Origin: JBOGTC01 sp050692055
Lineage (GTDB): Bacteria; Chloroflexota; Limnocylindria; QHBO01
Direction of reading: 5' to 3'
Length of the DNA stretch: 28,509 nt
NCBI GenBank assembly: GCA_050692055.1
Contig: JBOGTC010000107.1
Coordinates: 1-28,509 of the forward strand
The position numbers and the translations under genes were made by a program. The notes beneath the pieces were generated by a model that had not been told where the DNA came from, searched no databases, and saw only the letters and a list, made by a program, of their open reading frames with translations. Of this stretch, positions 21,267-27,993 are shown piece by piece (within the stretch, counting starts at the first letter, position 1; each line of letters begins with the position of its first letter).

Positions 21267-22175
21267 ATGGTGAGCGGACGCGTCGTGGTGCTGGGCTCGA
21301 TCAACGTCGACTTCGTGGTCGTCGCGGATCGATTGCCCATGCCGGGAGAAACGGTCCTCGGCGGCCGGTTCGCCCAGCACGCCGGTGGCAAGGGCGCCAA
21401 CCAGGCCGTCGCCGCCGCCCGCGCCGGCGCACGAGTGGTCATGATCGGCGCCGTGGGCGACGACGCGCTCGGCGACGCGGCGATCACCGCGCTGGCCGAG
21501 GAGGGCGTCGATGTCTCGCATGTCAGCCGGATCGGTGGCCAGCAGACCGGCGTCGCCATCATCGCGGTCGGTGCGCGAGGCGAGAACCAGATCGTGGTCG
21601 CTCCGGGCGCCAACGCCGCGGTTGACCCCGATGAGCACGAGCTCGCGACGATCGCCTCCGCGGAGGTGCTCCTCACCGGCTTCGAGATCTCGATGCCGGG
21701 CGTCATCGCCGGCCTGCGCGCCGCTCACGACGCAGCCGTGCGCTCGATCCTCAATCCCGCTCCGGCTCACGCGCTGCCGGCCGAGATCCTCTCCCTTGGA
21801 CCGGTGCTGACGCCCAACGAGCACGAGCTGGTGGTGGCCATCGGCAACGACGACGTGTCTGCCGCGCTCGACGAGCTGGCCGCCCGCAATGCCGGACCCG
21901 TGGTCGTCACACAGGGACCGGCCGGCGCGCTGCTGGCGGATGGGCAGCGACGCGATCGATTCCACGGCTACCCCGCCACCGAGATCGACACCACCGGCGC
22001 CGGCGACACGTTCTGCGGCGTGCTGGCCGCCTGGCTTGCGGACGGATCACGGCTGGAGGACGCCATCAGGGCGGCAAACGCTGCGGGCTCACTGTCGGTG
22101 GGGGCAGTGGGCGCGCGCAGCGGGATGCCGACCCACGAGGCGATCATCGAGCGGATGGGCCAGCCTCCGGCCTAG
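21267..22175 (+). CDS. rbsK: Ribokinase-like PfkB-family sugar kinase
   Basis: The 302-residue product has all the ribokinase signatures: VVVLGSINVDFVVVADRLP at the N-terminus, GGKGANQAVAAARAGARVVMIGAVGDDALG (PfkB signature 1), LTGFEISMP, LTPNEHEL, VVVTQGPAGALL, and ATEIDTTGAGDTFCGVLAAWLADG with the catalytic base D247 and the anion-hole glycines. Ribokinases phosphorylate D-ribose to ribose 5-phosphate in the cytosol; relatives act on other pentoses and nucleosides, so substrate is inferred. CATACT ends 7 nt before GTG 21270, three bases downstream of ATG 21267; either may be the true start. It is divergent from the GH2 lipoprotein gene, consistent with a small sugar-use cluster, though no transporter is in the window. 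Confidence 0.9.
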   Translation: MVSGRVVVLGSINVDFVVVADRLPMPGETVLGGRFAQHAGGKGANQAVAAARAGARVVMIGAVGDDALGDAAITALAEEGVDVSHVSRIGGQQTGVAIIAVGARGENQIVVAPGANAAVDPDEHELATIASAEVLLTGFEISMPGVIAGLRAAHDAAVRSILNPAPAHALPAEILSLGPVLTPNEHELVVAIGNDDVSAALDELAARNAGPVVVTQGPAGALLADGQRRDRFHGYPATEIDTTGAGDTFCGVLAAWLADGSRLEDAIRAANAAGSLSVGAVGARSGMPTHEAIIERMGQPPA

Positions 22176-22225
22176 AACGCCAGGATCGGTCTGTCGAGAA
22201 TCGGCGTGCGGCGTGCCCCGCGGGC

Positions 22226-22342
22226 TCAGAATCCGATGGGACCCGCAAAGCGGCCAGCGGCAGCCACCGCCAGCGCCCAGAGCGCCGCCAGCGCCACCAG
22301 CATGCCGAGTAGCCGACGAACCCCCACCAACCTATTGTCCAA
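22226..22342 (-). CDS. Possible very small membrane or exported peptide downstream of PdxR
   Basis: A 38-codon frame starting at TTG 22342 (15 nt after the PdxR stop) or at ATG 22303 (25 codons) encodes RRLLGMLVALAALWALAVA then AAGRFAGPIGF. This is a basic start, one hydrophobic helix and a short glycine/proline tail, reminiscent of the 41-residue peptide at 11568-11693. No convincing Shine-Dalgarno sequence precedes any start. It may equally be untranslated. Confidence 0.3.
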   Translation of the reverse strand: MDNRLVGVRRLLGMLVALAALWALAVAAAGRFAGPIGF

Positions 22343-22357
22343 CCCCCGTCTACTGGG

Positions 22358-23788
22358 TTATCCACACCCTGGAACCTCGGCTTCCTGCAGAACGGTGGCC
22401 AGGAGCGCCACGGCCTCGTCGATCCGTCCCTCCACCAGCCGGCTGTAGCCCAGCAGCAGGCCTCGCTCCGGACTTCGCTCAAGGTGGAGCGGCGACAGCG
22501 CGCGGATGCGAACTTCGCGTGCCTCGGCCGCTTCCGCCACTGCGACGTCGTCGACCTTCTCGACGAGCGTCAGCAACACATGCATCCCGGCCGCGGCGCC
22601 GCGGATCTCAAGTCTCGGCAGCCTGGCGCCGAGCGAGCTGACGAGGCGATCCCGACGCCGCCGATAGACGTGTCGCGTCCGGGTCACGTGGCGCTCGTAG
22701 TCCCCGTTCGTCAGCAGACGCGCGAGTGCGAGCTGGTCGAGCGAGGGTGAGCCGGAGTCGGCGGCCGCCTTGCGTGCGCGCACCTCCTCGACGAGAGCGG
22801 GCGGCACGCTCAGCCAGCCGAGCCGAACACCCGGGGCCAGGGTCTTCGAGGCTGTCCCGACATGTGCCACGCGGCCCGGATCGAGGCCCTGGACAGCGCC
22901 GACCGGCATCCGGTCGTACCGGAACTCGGCGTCATAGTCGTCCTCGATGACGAGCGCGTCGTGCCGTCTCGCCCAATCGACCAGCGCGCTTCGACGCGAC
23001 GGTCCGAGGACGGCGCCGGTCGGGAACTGGTGGGCCGGCGTCACGACCACCGCGTCGGCGCCGAGGGCGTCGAGCGCGTCCACCCTCAGGCCGTCGGTGT
23101 CGACCGGGCATCCCACGACCTCCAGCCCGGACTCCCGGATGGTGGTCCACTGATCGGCGAACGACGGCGTCTCGACGGCGACCCTTGTCGCCCCACGTCG
23201 TGCGAGCACCCGGCACAGCAGGTCGAGCGCCTGCGTGAACCCCTGGGTCACGACGATCCGGCTCGGGTCGATGCGAACCGCTCGGACGCGGGCGAGGTAC
23301 GTGCTCAGCGCCTCGCGCAGCTCGATCCGGCCTCGATGATCGCCGTAATCCAGGGCAAGGTCCGGCGCCCGATGGAGGGCGTGCTCGACCGCTCGCGCCC
23401 AAGCGCGCCGCGGGAAGAGGCTCACGTCCGGCGCGTTGGCGATGAAATCGAACCGAGCGACCGGCCGCTGCGGCTCCGGCTCCGGCGGAGGGGCGCCCGT
23501 CACGGACGCGACGACGGGAGCTGATCGCGCGCGCATCTCGAGATAGCCCTCTGAGACGAGCTGATCGTAGGCGTCGCTCGTCACGCCGCGGGAGACCTCG
23601 AGGTCGGCGGCCAGGCGGCGCGATGACGGGAGCCGGGTGCCGGCGGCCAGGCGTCCGTCCTGCACAGCGACCCGAAGCGCTTCCCGCACGGATCTGCGGA
23701 GGCGGCCACGCTTGAGGTCGATCTCGAGCAGCAGCTCGCGGGCTGCGCCACTGGCCTCATCGCTTCGGCGCGGAGTGGCCCTCGTCAT
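22358..23788 (-). CDS. pdxR: MocR/PdxR-type GntR regulator with aminotransferase domain
   Basis: The 476-residue product joins a GntR winged helix (about residues 25-95: LRRSVREALRVAVQDGRLAAGTRLPSSRRLAADLEVSRGVTSDAYDQLVSEGYL) to a fold-type I aminotransferase domain (from about residue 110: FDFIANAPDVSLFPRRAW, YGDHRGRIELREALSTYLAR, VVTQGFTQALDLLCRVL, IEDDYDAEFRYDR). The PLP-binding lysine is K315 in GTASKTLAPGVRLGWL. MocR proteins sense PLP or an amino-acid-PLP adduct; PdxR members control PLP synthesis and others control neighbouring transporters or amino-acid genes. It is divergent from the EamA exporter with a 28-bp gap, which makes that exporter the most likely target. pdxH lies 4 kb away. 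Symbol given by family resemblance only. Confidence 0.88.
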   Translation of the reverse strand: MTRATPRRSDEASGAARELLLEIDLKRGRLRRSVREALRVAVQDGRLAAGTRLPSSRRLAADLEVSRGVTSDAYDQLVSEGYLEMRARSAPVVASVTGAPPPEPEPQRPVARFDFIANAPDVSLFPRRAWARAVEHALHRAPDLALDYGDHRGRIELREALSTYLARVRAVRIDPSRIVVTQGFTQALDLLCRVLARRGATRVAVETPSFADQWTTIRESGLEVVGCPVDTDGLRVDALDALGADAVVVTPAHQFPTGAVLGPSRRSALVDWARRHDALVIEDDYDAEFRYDRMPVGAVQGLDPGRVAHVGTASKTLAPGVRLGWLSVPPALVEEVRARKAAADSGSPSLDQLALARLLTNGDYERHVTRTRHVYRRRRDRLVSSLGARLPRLEIRGAAAGMHVLLTLVEKVDDVAVAEAAEAREVRIRALSPLHLERSPERGLLLGYSRLVEGRIDEAVALLATVLQEAEVPGCG

Positions 23789-23816
23789 GAGGCCATGCAG
23801 GCTACATCATGGGGGC

Positions 23817-24749
23817 ATGACGGCACCCGCATCCTCCCGCGTCGATTGGCTGCTCTTCGTACTGCTCGGGTTCCTGTGGGGCAGCAGCTTTCTGTTCATC
23901 AAGATCGGGGTCGACGCGGGCCTGCCGCCCTTCACGCTCGTCATGCTGCGGCTTCTGTTCGGATCCGCCATGTTGGCCCTGGTCGTTGCCGCCGCGCGCG
24001 AGCCGCTGCCGCGCAGCGCCCGGACCTACGGTCACCTGGTGGTGATGAGCATCCTGAGCGTCGCGCTTCCCTTCTCTCTCATCACCTGGGCCGAGCAGAG
24101 CGTCGACTCGACCATGGCCGCGGTCCTCAATGCCGCCGTCCCCCTCTTCGTCATCGTCATCGCCGCCTTCTTCCTCCGCGACGAGCCGATCAGCCCCAAC
24201 CGCCTGGTGGGCCTCGTCGTGGGATTCGTCGGCGTGGCCATCCTGGTCGGGTTCGATGCCGGGGCCCTGGCCGGGGGCGACCTCGGGCCGGAGCTGGCGC
24301 TGATCGGCGCCACGATCTCGTACGCCGCCGGTGGCGTGTACGCGAGGCGGACGATGCACGGACTGCGGCCGATGATCCCCGCGCTCTTTCAGGTGGGCTT
24401 CGCATTCATCATCGTCACCGTACTGGCCTTCGCGTTCGAGCGGCCGCTCGGGCTCACATTGCGACCTGAGGCGCTGTTCGCCGTCGTGTGGCTCGGCCTG
24501 CTCGGCTCGGGCGCTGCCTATCTCGTCTTCTTCCGGCTCCTCGGGCGCTGGGGTGCGACCCGGACCTCGCTGGTGGCCTACCTGCTTCCGATCTACGGCA
24601 TTGCGCTCGGGGCGGTGGTCCTGAGCGAGCGGGTCGACGCTCGGCTGCTGATCGGCACCGCGCTCATCATCGGCGGCATCGCCCTCGTGAACTCGCGATT
24701 CGGATCACGTCCGCTCTTCGTACGCCGCGAGGCCGTCCCAGACTCGTAG
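23817..24749 (+). CDS. EamA/DMT-family transporter
   Basis: The 310-residue product has about ten hydrophobic segments in two EamA repeats. The first repeat opens with WLLFVLLGFLWGSSFLFIKIGVDAGLPPFTLVMLRLLFG, the classic EamA start; VPLFVIVIAAFFLRDEPISPNRLVGLVVGFVGVAILVGF closes it. The second repeat runs from LALIGATISYAAGGVYARR to LPIYGIALGAVVLSERVDARLLIGTALIIGGIALVNSR. DMT transporters export amino acids, purines or other metabolites across the inner membrane. Start ATG 23817 is the first ATG consistent with the homology; the frame extends upstream over the regulator. Divergence from a MocR/PdxR regulator suggests PLP- or amino-acid-linked control. Substrate cannot be predicted. Confidence 0.9.
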   Translation: MTAPASSRVDWLLFVLLGFLWGSSFLFIKIGVDAGLPPFTLVMLRLLFGSAMLALVVAAAREPLPRSARTYGHLVVMSILSVALPFSLITWAEQSVDSTMAAVLNAAVPLFVIVIAAFFLRDEPISPNRLVGLVVGFVGVAILVGFDAGALAGGDLGPELALIGATISYAAGGVYARRTMHGLRPMIPALFQVGFAFIIVTVLAFAFERPLGLTLRPEALFAVVWLGLLGSGAAYLVFFRLLGRWGATRTSLVAYLLPIYGIALGAVVLSERVDARLLIGTALIIGGIALVNSRFGSRPLFVRREAVPDS

Positions 24750-24778
24750 CAGGCGGAGCGCTGTCCTTCCCAGTCGAG

Positions 24779-24784
24779 TACTCT
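24779..24784 (+). promoter_or_regulatory. Possible -10 box TACTCT for the Cys-rich protein gene
   Basis: TACTCT lies 23 nt before ATG 24808. A TTG at 24784 is in frame, but the ATG fits the transcription start better. Confidence 0.3.
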
Positions 24785-24807
24785 TGATCTCCCTTAGTGA
24801 GAAATCG

Positions 24808-25140
24808 ATGAGCCCCGTCTGCATCCACGACTTCCCTACCGAGCACTGCGCATCGTGTCGAACCTGTCCACACGGGCTCGCGTCATCTCGCTGCAGCCGG
24901 TGTCTGGCCGCCGCGACCAGCACGGCCCGCCGTCGCGTTCTCGCGGTCACCGAATCCCAGCCGAAGTCAGAGAAGCACCAGGGCTTCGAGATCTTCTTCG
25001 TCCCTGCCGTCGACGGCTGGCGCTATCGGGCTCCTGACTCGCCCGCCTCGGTGCAATCGTACCGATCGGCATTCCTTGCCCGTAAGGCGGTCGGCGGCCT
25101 GGCGTCACTTCCGACACGATCCTCGAAGCGACGCCGCTGA
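24808..25140 (+). CDS. Small Cys-rich protein, putative zinc-binding N-terminus
   Basis: The 110-residue product starts MSPVCIHDFPTEHC and carries six cysteines (C5, C14, C17, C20, C29, C32) and histidines H7, H13 and H22 within its first 32 residues. The CxxCxxC and CxxC spacing suggests one or two zinc knuckles. Residues 45-110 include FEIFFVPAVDGWRYRAPDSPASVQSYRSAFLARKAV, a short strand-rich segment resembling uncharacterised DUF-type modules, and end in a basic tail (SSKRRR). TTG 24784 would add eight residues. It stands alone between the transporter and the convergent VOC gene. I do not recognise the family. Confidence 0.5.
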   Translation: MSPVCIHDFPTEHCASCRTCPHGLASSRCSRCLAAATSTARRRVLAVTESQPKSEKHQGFEIFFVPAVDGWRYRAPDSPASVQSYRSAFLARKAVGGLASLPTRSSKRRR

Positions 25141-25249
25141 TCGCGCGGCCCGCTGAGCTGGCCTCGAGCACCGCCTGAAGCACGCTGAGACGCTCGCGCC
25201 ATGAATCGCCTTCACGTCCGGGTGCTTACGGTCGCTCGCGCGCCAGGCG

Positions 25250-25735
25250 TCAAGGATCTCGAGTGGCCGCGTGCGATGCGTCGGTGCCGAAACCGGCATT
25301 GACGCTGCGCGCTTCGAGCGACTCCAGCTCTTGAAAGAGGGTGATCTGCAGGCCGGCCGGCGCCGTCAGCCGCGAGTTGAGCGAGCGCCACGGCGTCTCT
25401 CGCGGGGCAGCGATGAGCTCGGCGCCGGAGGACACCAGCTTGTCAGTCGCCCTCGCGCTGTCGGCAACCTCGAAGGCGACGCGCAGCTTCGGCGCCACCT
25501 GGCGGCCGACTTCTACGTCATCGATCATTCGCTTCTGTGCCGGATTGGCGATCTCGAGCGTGGCGCGACCGGCATCGAGGATCGCGACGCGAGCATCGCC
25601 CTCTCCCTCGAACGCCTCCAGCTCGGGCAGGCCGAGGACGTCGCGGTAGAACTGCACGGCCTCCTCGTAGTCCTCCGCCTCGACCACGAGGCGCATCTGG
25701 ATGACGGTCGGATGGTTGGCGGTGCTTGAGGTCAT
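25250..25735 (-). CDS. VOC-superfamily (glyoxalase/bleomycin-resistance-like) protein
   Basis: The 161-residue product begins IQMRLVVEAEDYEEAVQFYRDVLGLPELEAFEGEGDARVAILDAGRATLEI and continues with LRVAFEVADSARATDKLVSSGAELIAAPRETPWRSLNSRLTAPAGLQITLFQEL. This is the paired beta-alpha-beta-beta-beta module of vicinal oxygen chelate proteins, with the metal-ligand positions of glyoxalase I partly replaced (E59 in ATLEI region and the final E retained, first ligand unclear). Members bind or transform small molecules; substrate is unknown. The last 24 residues are a variable tail. ATG 25735 lies 6 nt behind TAATCT, indicating a leaderless mRNA. Confidence 0.85.
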   Translation of the reverse strand: MTSSTANHPTVIQMRLVVEAEDYEEAVQFYRDVLGLPELEAFEGEGDARVAILDAGRATLEIANPAQKRMIDDVEVGRQVAPKLRVAFEVADSARATDKLVSSGAELIAAPRETPWRSLNSRLTAPAGLQITLFQELESLEARSVNAGFGTDASHAATRDP

Positions 25736-25741
25736 GGGCCG

Positions 25742-25747
25742 AGATTA
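25742..25747 (-). promoter_or_regulatory. -10 box TAATCT, leaderless start for the VOC gene
   Basis: Minus-strand TAATCT is followed by 6 nt and then ATG 25735. Confidence 0.5.
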
Positions 25748-25835
25748 CCCCAGGACCTCGTCCTGCCGTTGCGCCGCTCGTGAGGGATGACCACCAGGGG
25801 CGTCTCAGGGATAGGAGCCCACGGCGGTCCGCGCC

Positions 25836-26801
25836 TCACACGGTGATGACGACTTTTCCTCGGGCGCGCATGGTCTCGAGGTAGCGGATGGCGTCAGGGA
25901 CCTCGCTCAGTGGGTAACGCCGGTCGATGACCGGGGTGATCTTGCCGGCTTCGATGAGCTCCTTGAGGAACACCAGGTCCTCGCGGTTCATGTCGGTCAG
26001 CATTCCCGTCAGCTTCTGGCTTCCGAAGCGTGACAGCTGTTGCGCAGCCAGCATTCGAGCGATGGGTGCGATCCAGTTACCTTTCGACGCGCCGACCAAC
26101 ACGAGCGTCCCATTCGCGGCGAGGACTCGCCTGAATGCCAGCAATGAGTGGTTGCCGACGTTGTCGATGATCAGGTCGTACCGCCGCCCGTCCCGGGTGA
26201 AGTTCTCCCGGGTGTAGTCGATGACATGGTCGGCGCCGAGCGATCGGACCAGGTCCACGTTGGGCGTGCTGCACACCGCGGTCACGTCCGCTCCGAGCAC
26301 CTTGGCGAGCTGCACGGCGAACGTCCCGACACCACCCGACGCACCGTTGATCAGGACCTTCTGTCCCCGCTGAATCCCTCCCTTGTCGCGAAGGGCCTGC
26401 AGCGCCGTGACCGCCCCGACGGGTATGGCCGCCGCCTGCTCCAGCGTCAGGTTGGCCGGCTTGCGCACGAAGAGCTCCTCGGGCCCGCAGACGTACTCCG
26501 CGCAGGCCCGGCTCTTCTCGCCGAACACCTCGTCACCCGGCTGAAGCTCCGTCACGCTTCGGCCAACCGCCTCGACCACTCCGGCGACATCGACGCCGGG
26601 GATGTTGCGTTTCGGCTTGCGCCACCCGGCCGTCGGGCGAACGATGTACGGCAGGCCTCGCAGGAGGTGCCAGTCCAATGGATTCACGGAAGCCGCGTGA
26701 ACCCGTACCAGCACTTCATCGTCCTTCACAACGGGCTTGCCGATGTCCTGGAGTTCCAGGATGTCCGGTGAGCCGTACTTGCGGTAGACGATTGCTTTCA
26801 T
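25836..26801 (-). CDS. NAD(P)-dependent medium-chain (MDR) reductase, quinone oxidoreductase-like
   Basis: From ATG 26801 the product is 321 residues. The GroES-like half shows MKAIVYRKYGSPDILELQDIGKPVVKDDEVLVRVHAASVNPLDWHLLRG and IPGVDVAGVVEAVGRSVTELQPGDEVFG; the Rossmann half has VLINGASGGVGTFAVQLAKVLGADVTAV and GADHVIDYTRENF. The structural and catalytic zinc cysteines of alcohol dehydrogenases are absent, so it belongs with zinc-independent quinone/enone reductases using NADPH. Typical roles are quinone detoxification or reduction of reactive enones. A longer frame to 26849 exists, but AGGAGA 10 nt before ATG 26801 sets the start. It is divergent from a TetR regulator and carries a TTGACA/TATCTT promoter overlapped by two operators, so it is probably repressed by that TetR protein and induced by a small molecule. 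Confidence 0.9.
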   Translation of the reverse strand: MKAIVYRKYGSPDILELQDIGKPVVKDDEVLVRVHAASVNPLDWHLLRGLPYIVRPTAGWRKPKRNIPGVDVAGVVEAVGRSVTELQPGDEVFGEKSRACAEYVCGPEELFVRKPANLTLEQAAAIPVGAVTALQALRDKGGIQRGQKVLINGASGGVGTFAVQLAKVLGADVTAVCSTPNVDLVRSLGADHVIDYTRENFTRDGRRYDLIIDNVGNHSLLAFRRVLAANGTLVLVGASKGNWIAPIARMLAAQQLSRFGSQKLTGMLTDMNREDLVFLKELIEAGKITPVIDRRYPLSEVPDAIRYLETMRARGKVVITV

Positions 26802-26811
26802 CAGTGGGCAT

Positions 26812-26817
26812 TCTCCT
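26812..26817 (-). promoter_or_regulatory. Shine-Dalgarno AGGAGA of the MDR reductase gene
   Basis: AGGAGA on the minus strand, 10 nt before ATG 26801; it decides between this start and an upstream one at 26849. Confidence 0.65.
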
Positions 26818-26907
26818 GAGCCGGCGCCTGGGTGGACATGTTCGCTCATCGATTGGACGCAGGGACCGGCTCATGAGCGAGCTGGTGCGATCCTCGCTGA
26901 TATACTC

Positions 26908-26940
26908 GTCGTACGCTGTAAGATAGTCGTACGCCGTAAG
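26908..26940. promoter_or_regulatory. Twin TetR-type operators GTCGTACGCYGTAAG, 18 bp apart
   Basis: The 15-bp sequence GTCGTACGC-T/C-GTAAG occurs at 26908-26922 and 26926-26940, start-to-start distance 18 bp. Each contains the near-palindrome TAC-GCY-GTA, like operators of TetR-family repressors. One copy lies within the spacer and the other downstream of the -10 box of the reductase promoter, and both overlap the probable regulator promoter (TAAGAT at 26919-26924). Confidence 0.75.
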
Positions 26941-26948
26941 GTTGTCAA
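26920..26948 (-). promoter_or_regulatory. Sigma-70-type promoter of the MDR reductase gene
   Basis: On the minus strand TTGACA (26948-26943) is a perfect -35 box; after exactly 17 bp comes TATCTT (26925-26920). One operator fills the spacer. This is the best classical promoter in the window, and unlike the leaderless genes it is followed by a leader and a Shine-Dalgarno sequence. Confidence 0.7.
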
Positions 26949-26951
26949 TAC

Positions 26952-27626
26952 ATGGCCACACAAACCGACCAGAGCCGCGAGCCACGTACTCCCTTGAGCA
27001 AGGACCGCGTGCTGCGCGCCGCCATCGGCCTCGCCGATGTGGGCGGGATCGATTCGCTCACCATGCGCAAGCTCGCCCAGGAGCTCGGGGTCGAGGCGAT
27101 GTCGCTGTACTACTACGTGGCCAACAAGGACGACATCCTGGACGGCATCGTCGACATCGTCGTGAGCGAGTTCGAGCTGCCGTCACCGGGAGCCGATTGG
27201 AAGGCCGCCATCCGCAAGACCGCGGTCTCCGCCCACGAGGTCCTCCTGCGTCACCCTTGGGCGGCCAGCCTGGTGCTGTCGTCATCGAGGGTCAGCGAGG
27301 CCCGGCTGCGACACATGGATTCGATCCTCGGCAGCCTTCGGCAGGCGGGCTTCTCGGCCGAGATGACGGATCATGCGTATCACGCCCTGGATAGCCACAT
27401 CATGGGGTTCACGCTATGGGTGGTGGGCATGAACCTCGGCAGCGACGAGGACCTTGCAGCCCTGGCGACGGCCTTCCTCCGGGAGCTTCCGCGCGACGAA
27501 ATGCCTTACCTCGCCGAGCACGTCGAGCAACACCTCAAAGAGCGGAGCCCTGACGACGAGGGCGAGTTCGCGTTCGGGCTCGATCTGATCCTCGATGGTC
27601 TCGAGAGGTTCCGAGACACGGCCTGA
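26952..27626 (+). CDS. TetR/AcrR-family transcriptional regulator (TetR_C type)
   Basis: The 224-residue product opens with LSKDRVLRAAIGLADVGGIDSLTMRKLAQELGVEAMSLYYYVANKDDILDGIVDIVV, a TetR N-terminal helix-turn-helix (recognition helix GVEAMSLYYYVANK). The C-terminal half (residues about 75-215: AAIRKTAVSAHEVLLRHPWAASLVL, HHIM-like SHIMGFTLWVVGMNLGSDEDLAALATAFLREL, FGLDLILDGLERF) matches the tetracycline-repressor-type C-terminal domain (TetR_C_1), which forms the ligand pocket and dimer interface. A weak AAGG lies 11 nt before ATG 26952. The two operators immediately upstream overlap both its own and the reductase promoter, so it probably represses both. Ligand unknown; reactive quinones or antibiotics are typical for such pairs. 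Confidence 0.9.
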   Translation: MATQTDQSREPRTPLSKDRVLRAAIGLADVGGIDSLTMRKLAQELGVEAMSLYYYVANKDDILDGIVDIVVSEFELPSPGADWKAAIRKTAVSAHEVLLRHPWAASLVLSSSRVSEARLRHMDSILGSLRQAGFSAEMTDHAYHALDSHIMGFTLWVVGMNLGSDEDLAALATAFLRELPRDEMPYLAEHVEQHLKERSPDDEGEFAFGLDLILDGLERFRDTA

Positions 27627-27993
27627 TGCCGGTTGGTGTCGGTGCGGCGTCGGGCAGAATCGGTCCCCTCGGTAATGGGCGTCGTGGGCGCGAGGTTGGC
27701 ACCGCTCCCGGACTGCAGCCGGCCCAGGCGATCGAGAAGGCGCCAGTCCCACGGGGATCTGTAGCTAACCGGTCGCGGGCAGCGCGAAGCAGTTACGCGG
27801 TCAGATTGAGCGTGAATGGGTGGTTGGTGGGCGACACTGGAGCCCCAGCCAGCACCAGTGGTCACTTCGAATCGTGCGACGCGAGGAGTGGATTGCGGCA
27901 GCGATGGCGAGGTCGGCGTGAACGACCCCGATCTCATCGGCCGCCTGCATGAAGCGACAAGCGGATCGAAGTCTTCCGCGGCCTCCCGCCGTC
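27627..27993. other. Gene-poor interval with no supported gene
   Basis: This 367-bp stretch between the convergent TetR and YaaA-family genes contains one ATCGGTCC octamer (27659-27666). The frames that cross it lack recognisable features. I see no strong hairpin, repeat or RNA gene. Confidence 0.6.

Larger units (their letters stand above)
312..27666. repeat. Over-represented octamer GGACCGAT (22 dispersed copies)
   Basis: Direct copies start at 312, 705, 1842, 2892, 3568, 4007, 4836, 5382, 7274, 11065, 14499 and 16285. Reverse-complement copies (ATCGGTCC) start at 2768, 6365, 9752, 12229, 12395, 13632, 14065, 17480, 20591 and 27659. Under independent bases at 70% GC I estimate about one copy on both strands. 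Copies fall in several reading frames and in three intergenic gaps. The flanking bases vary. Positions were read by eye. Confidence 0.8.

Noticed and set aside
21208..21706. Long upstream extension of the GH2 frame
   Set aside because: It runs antisense through the ribokinase gene and would bury the signal peptide.
27866..27873. TTCGAATC, the T-loop word of a tRNA
   Set aside because: Flanking bases do not form a T-stem, and no acceptor, D or anticodon arm can be drawn around it.
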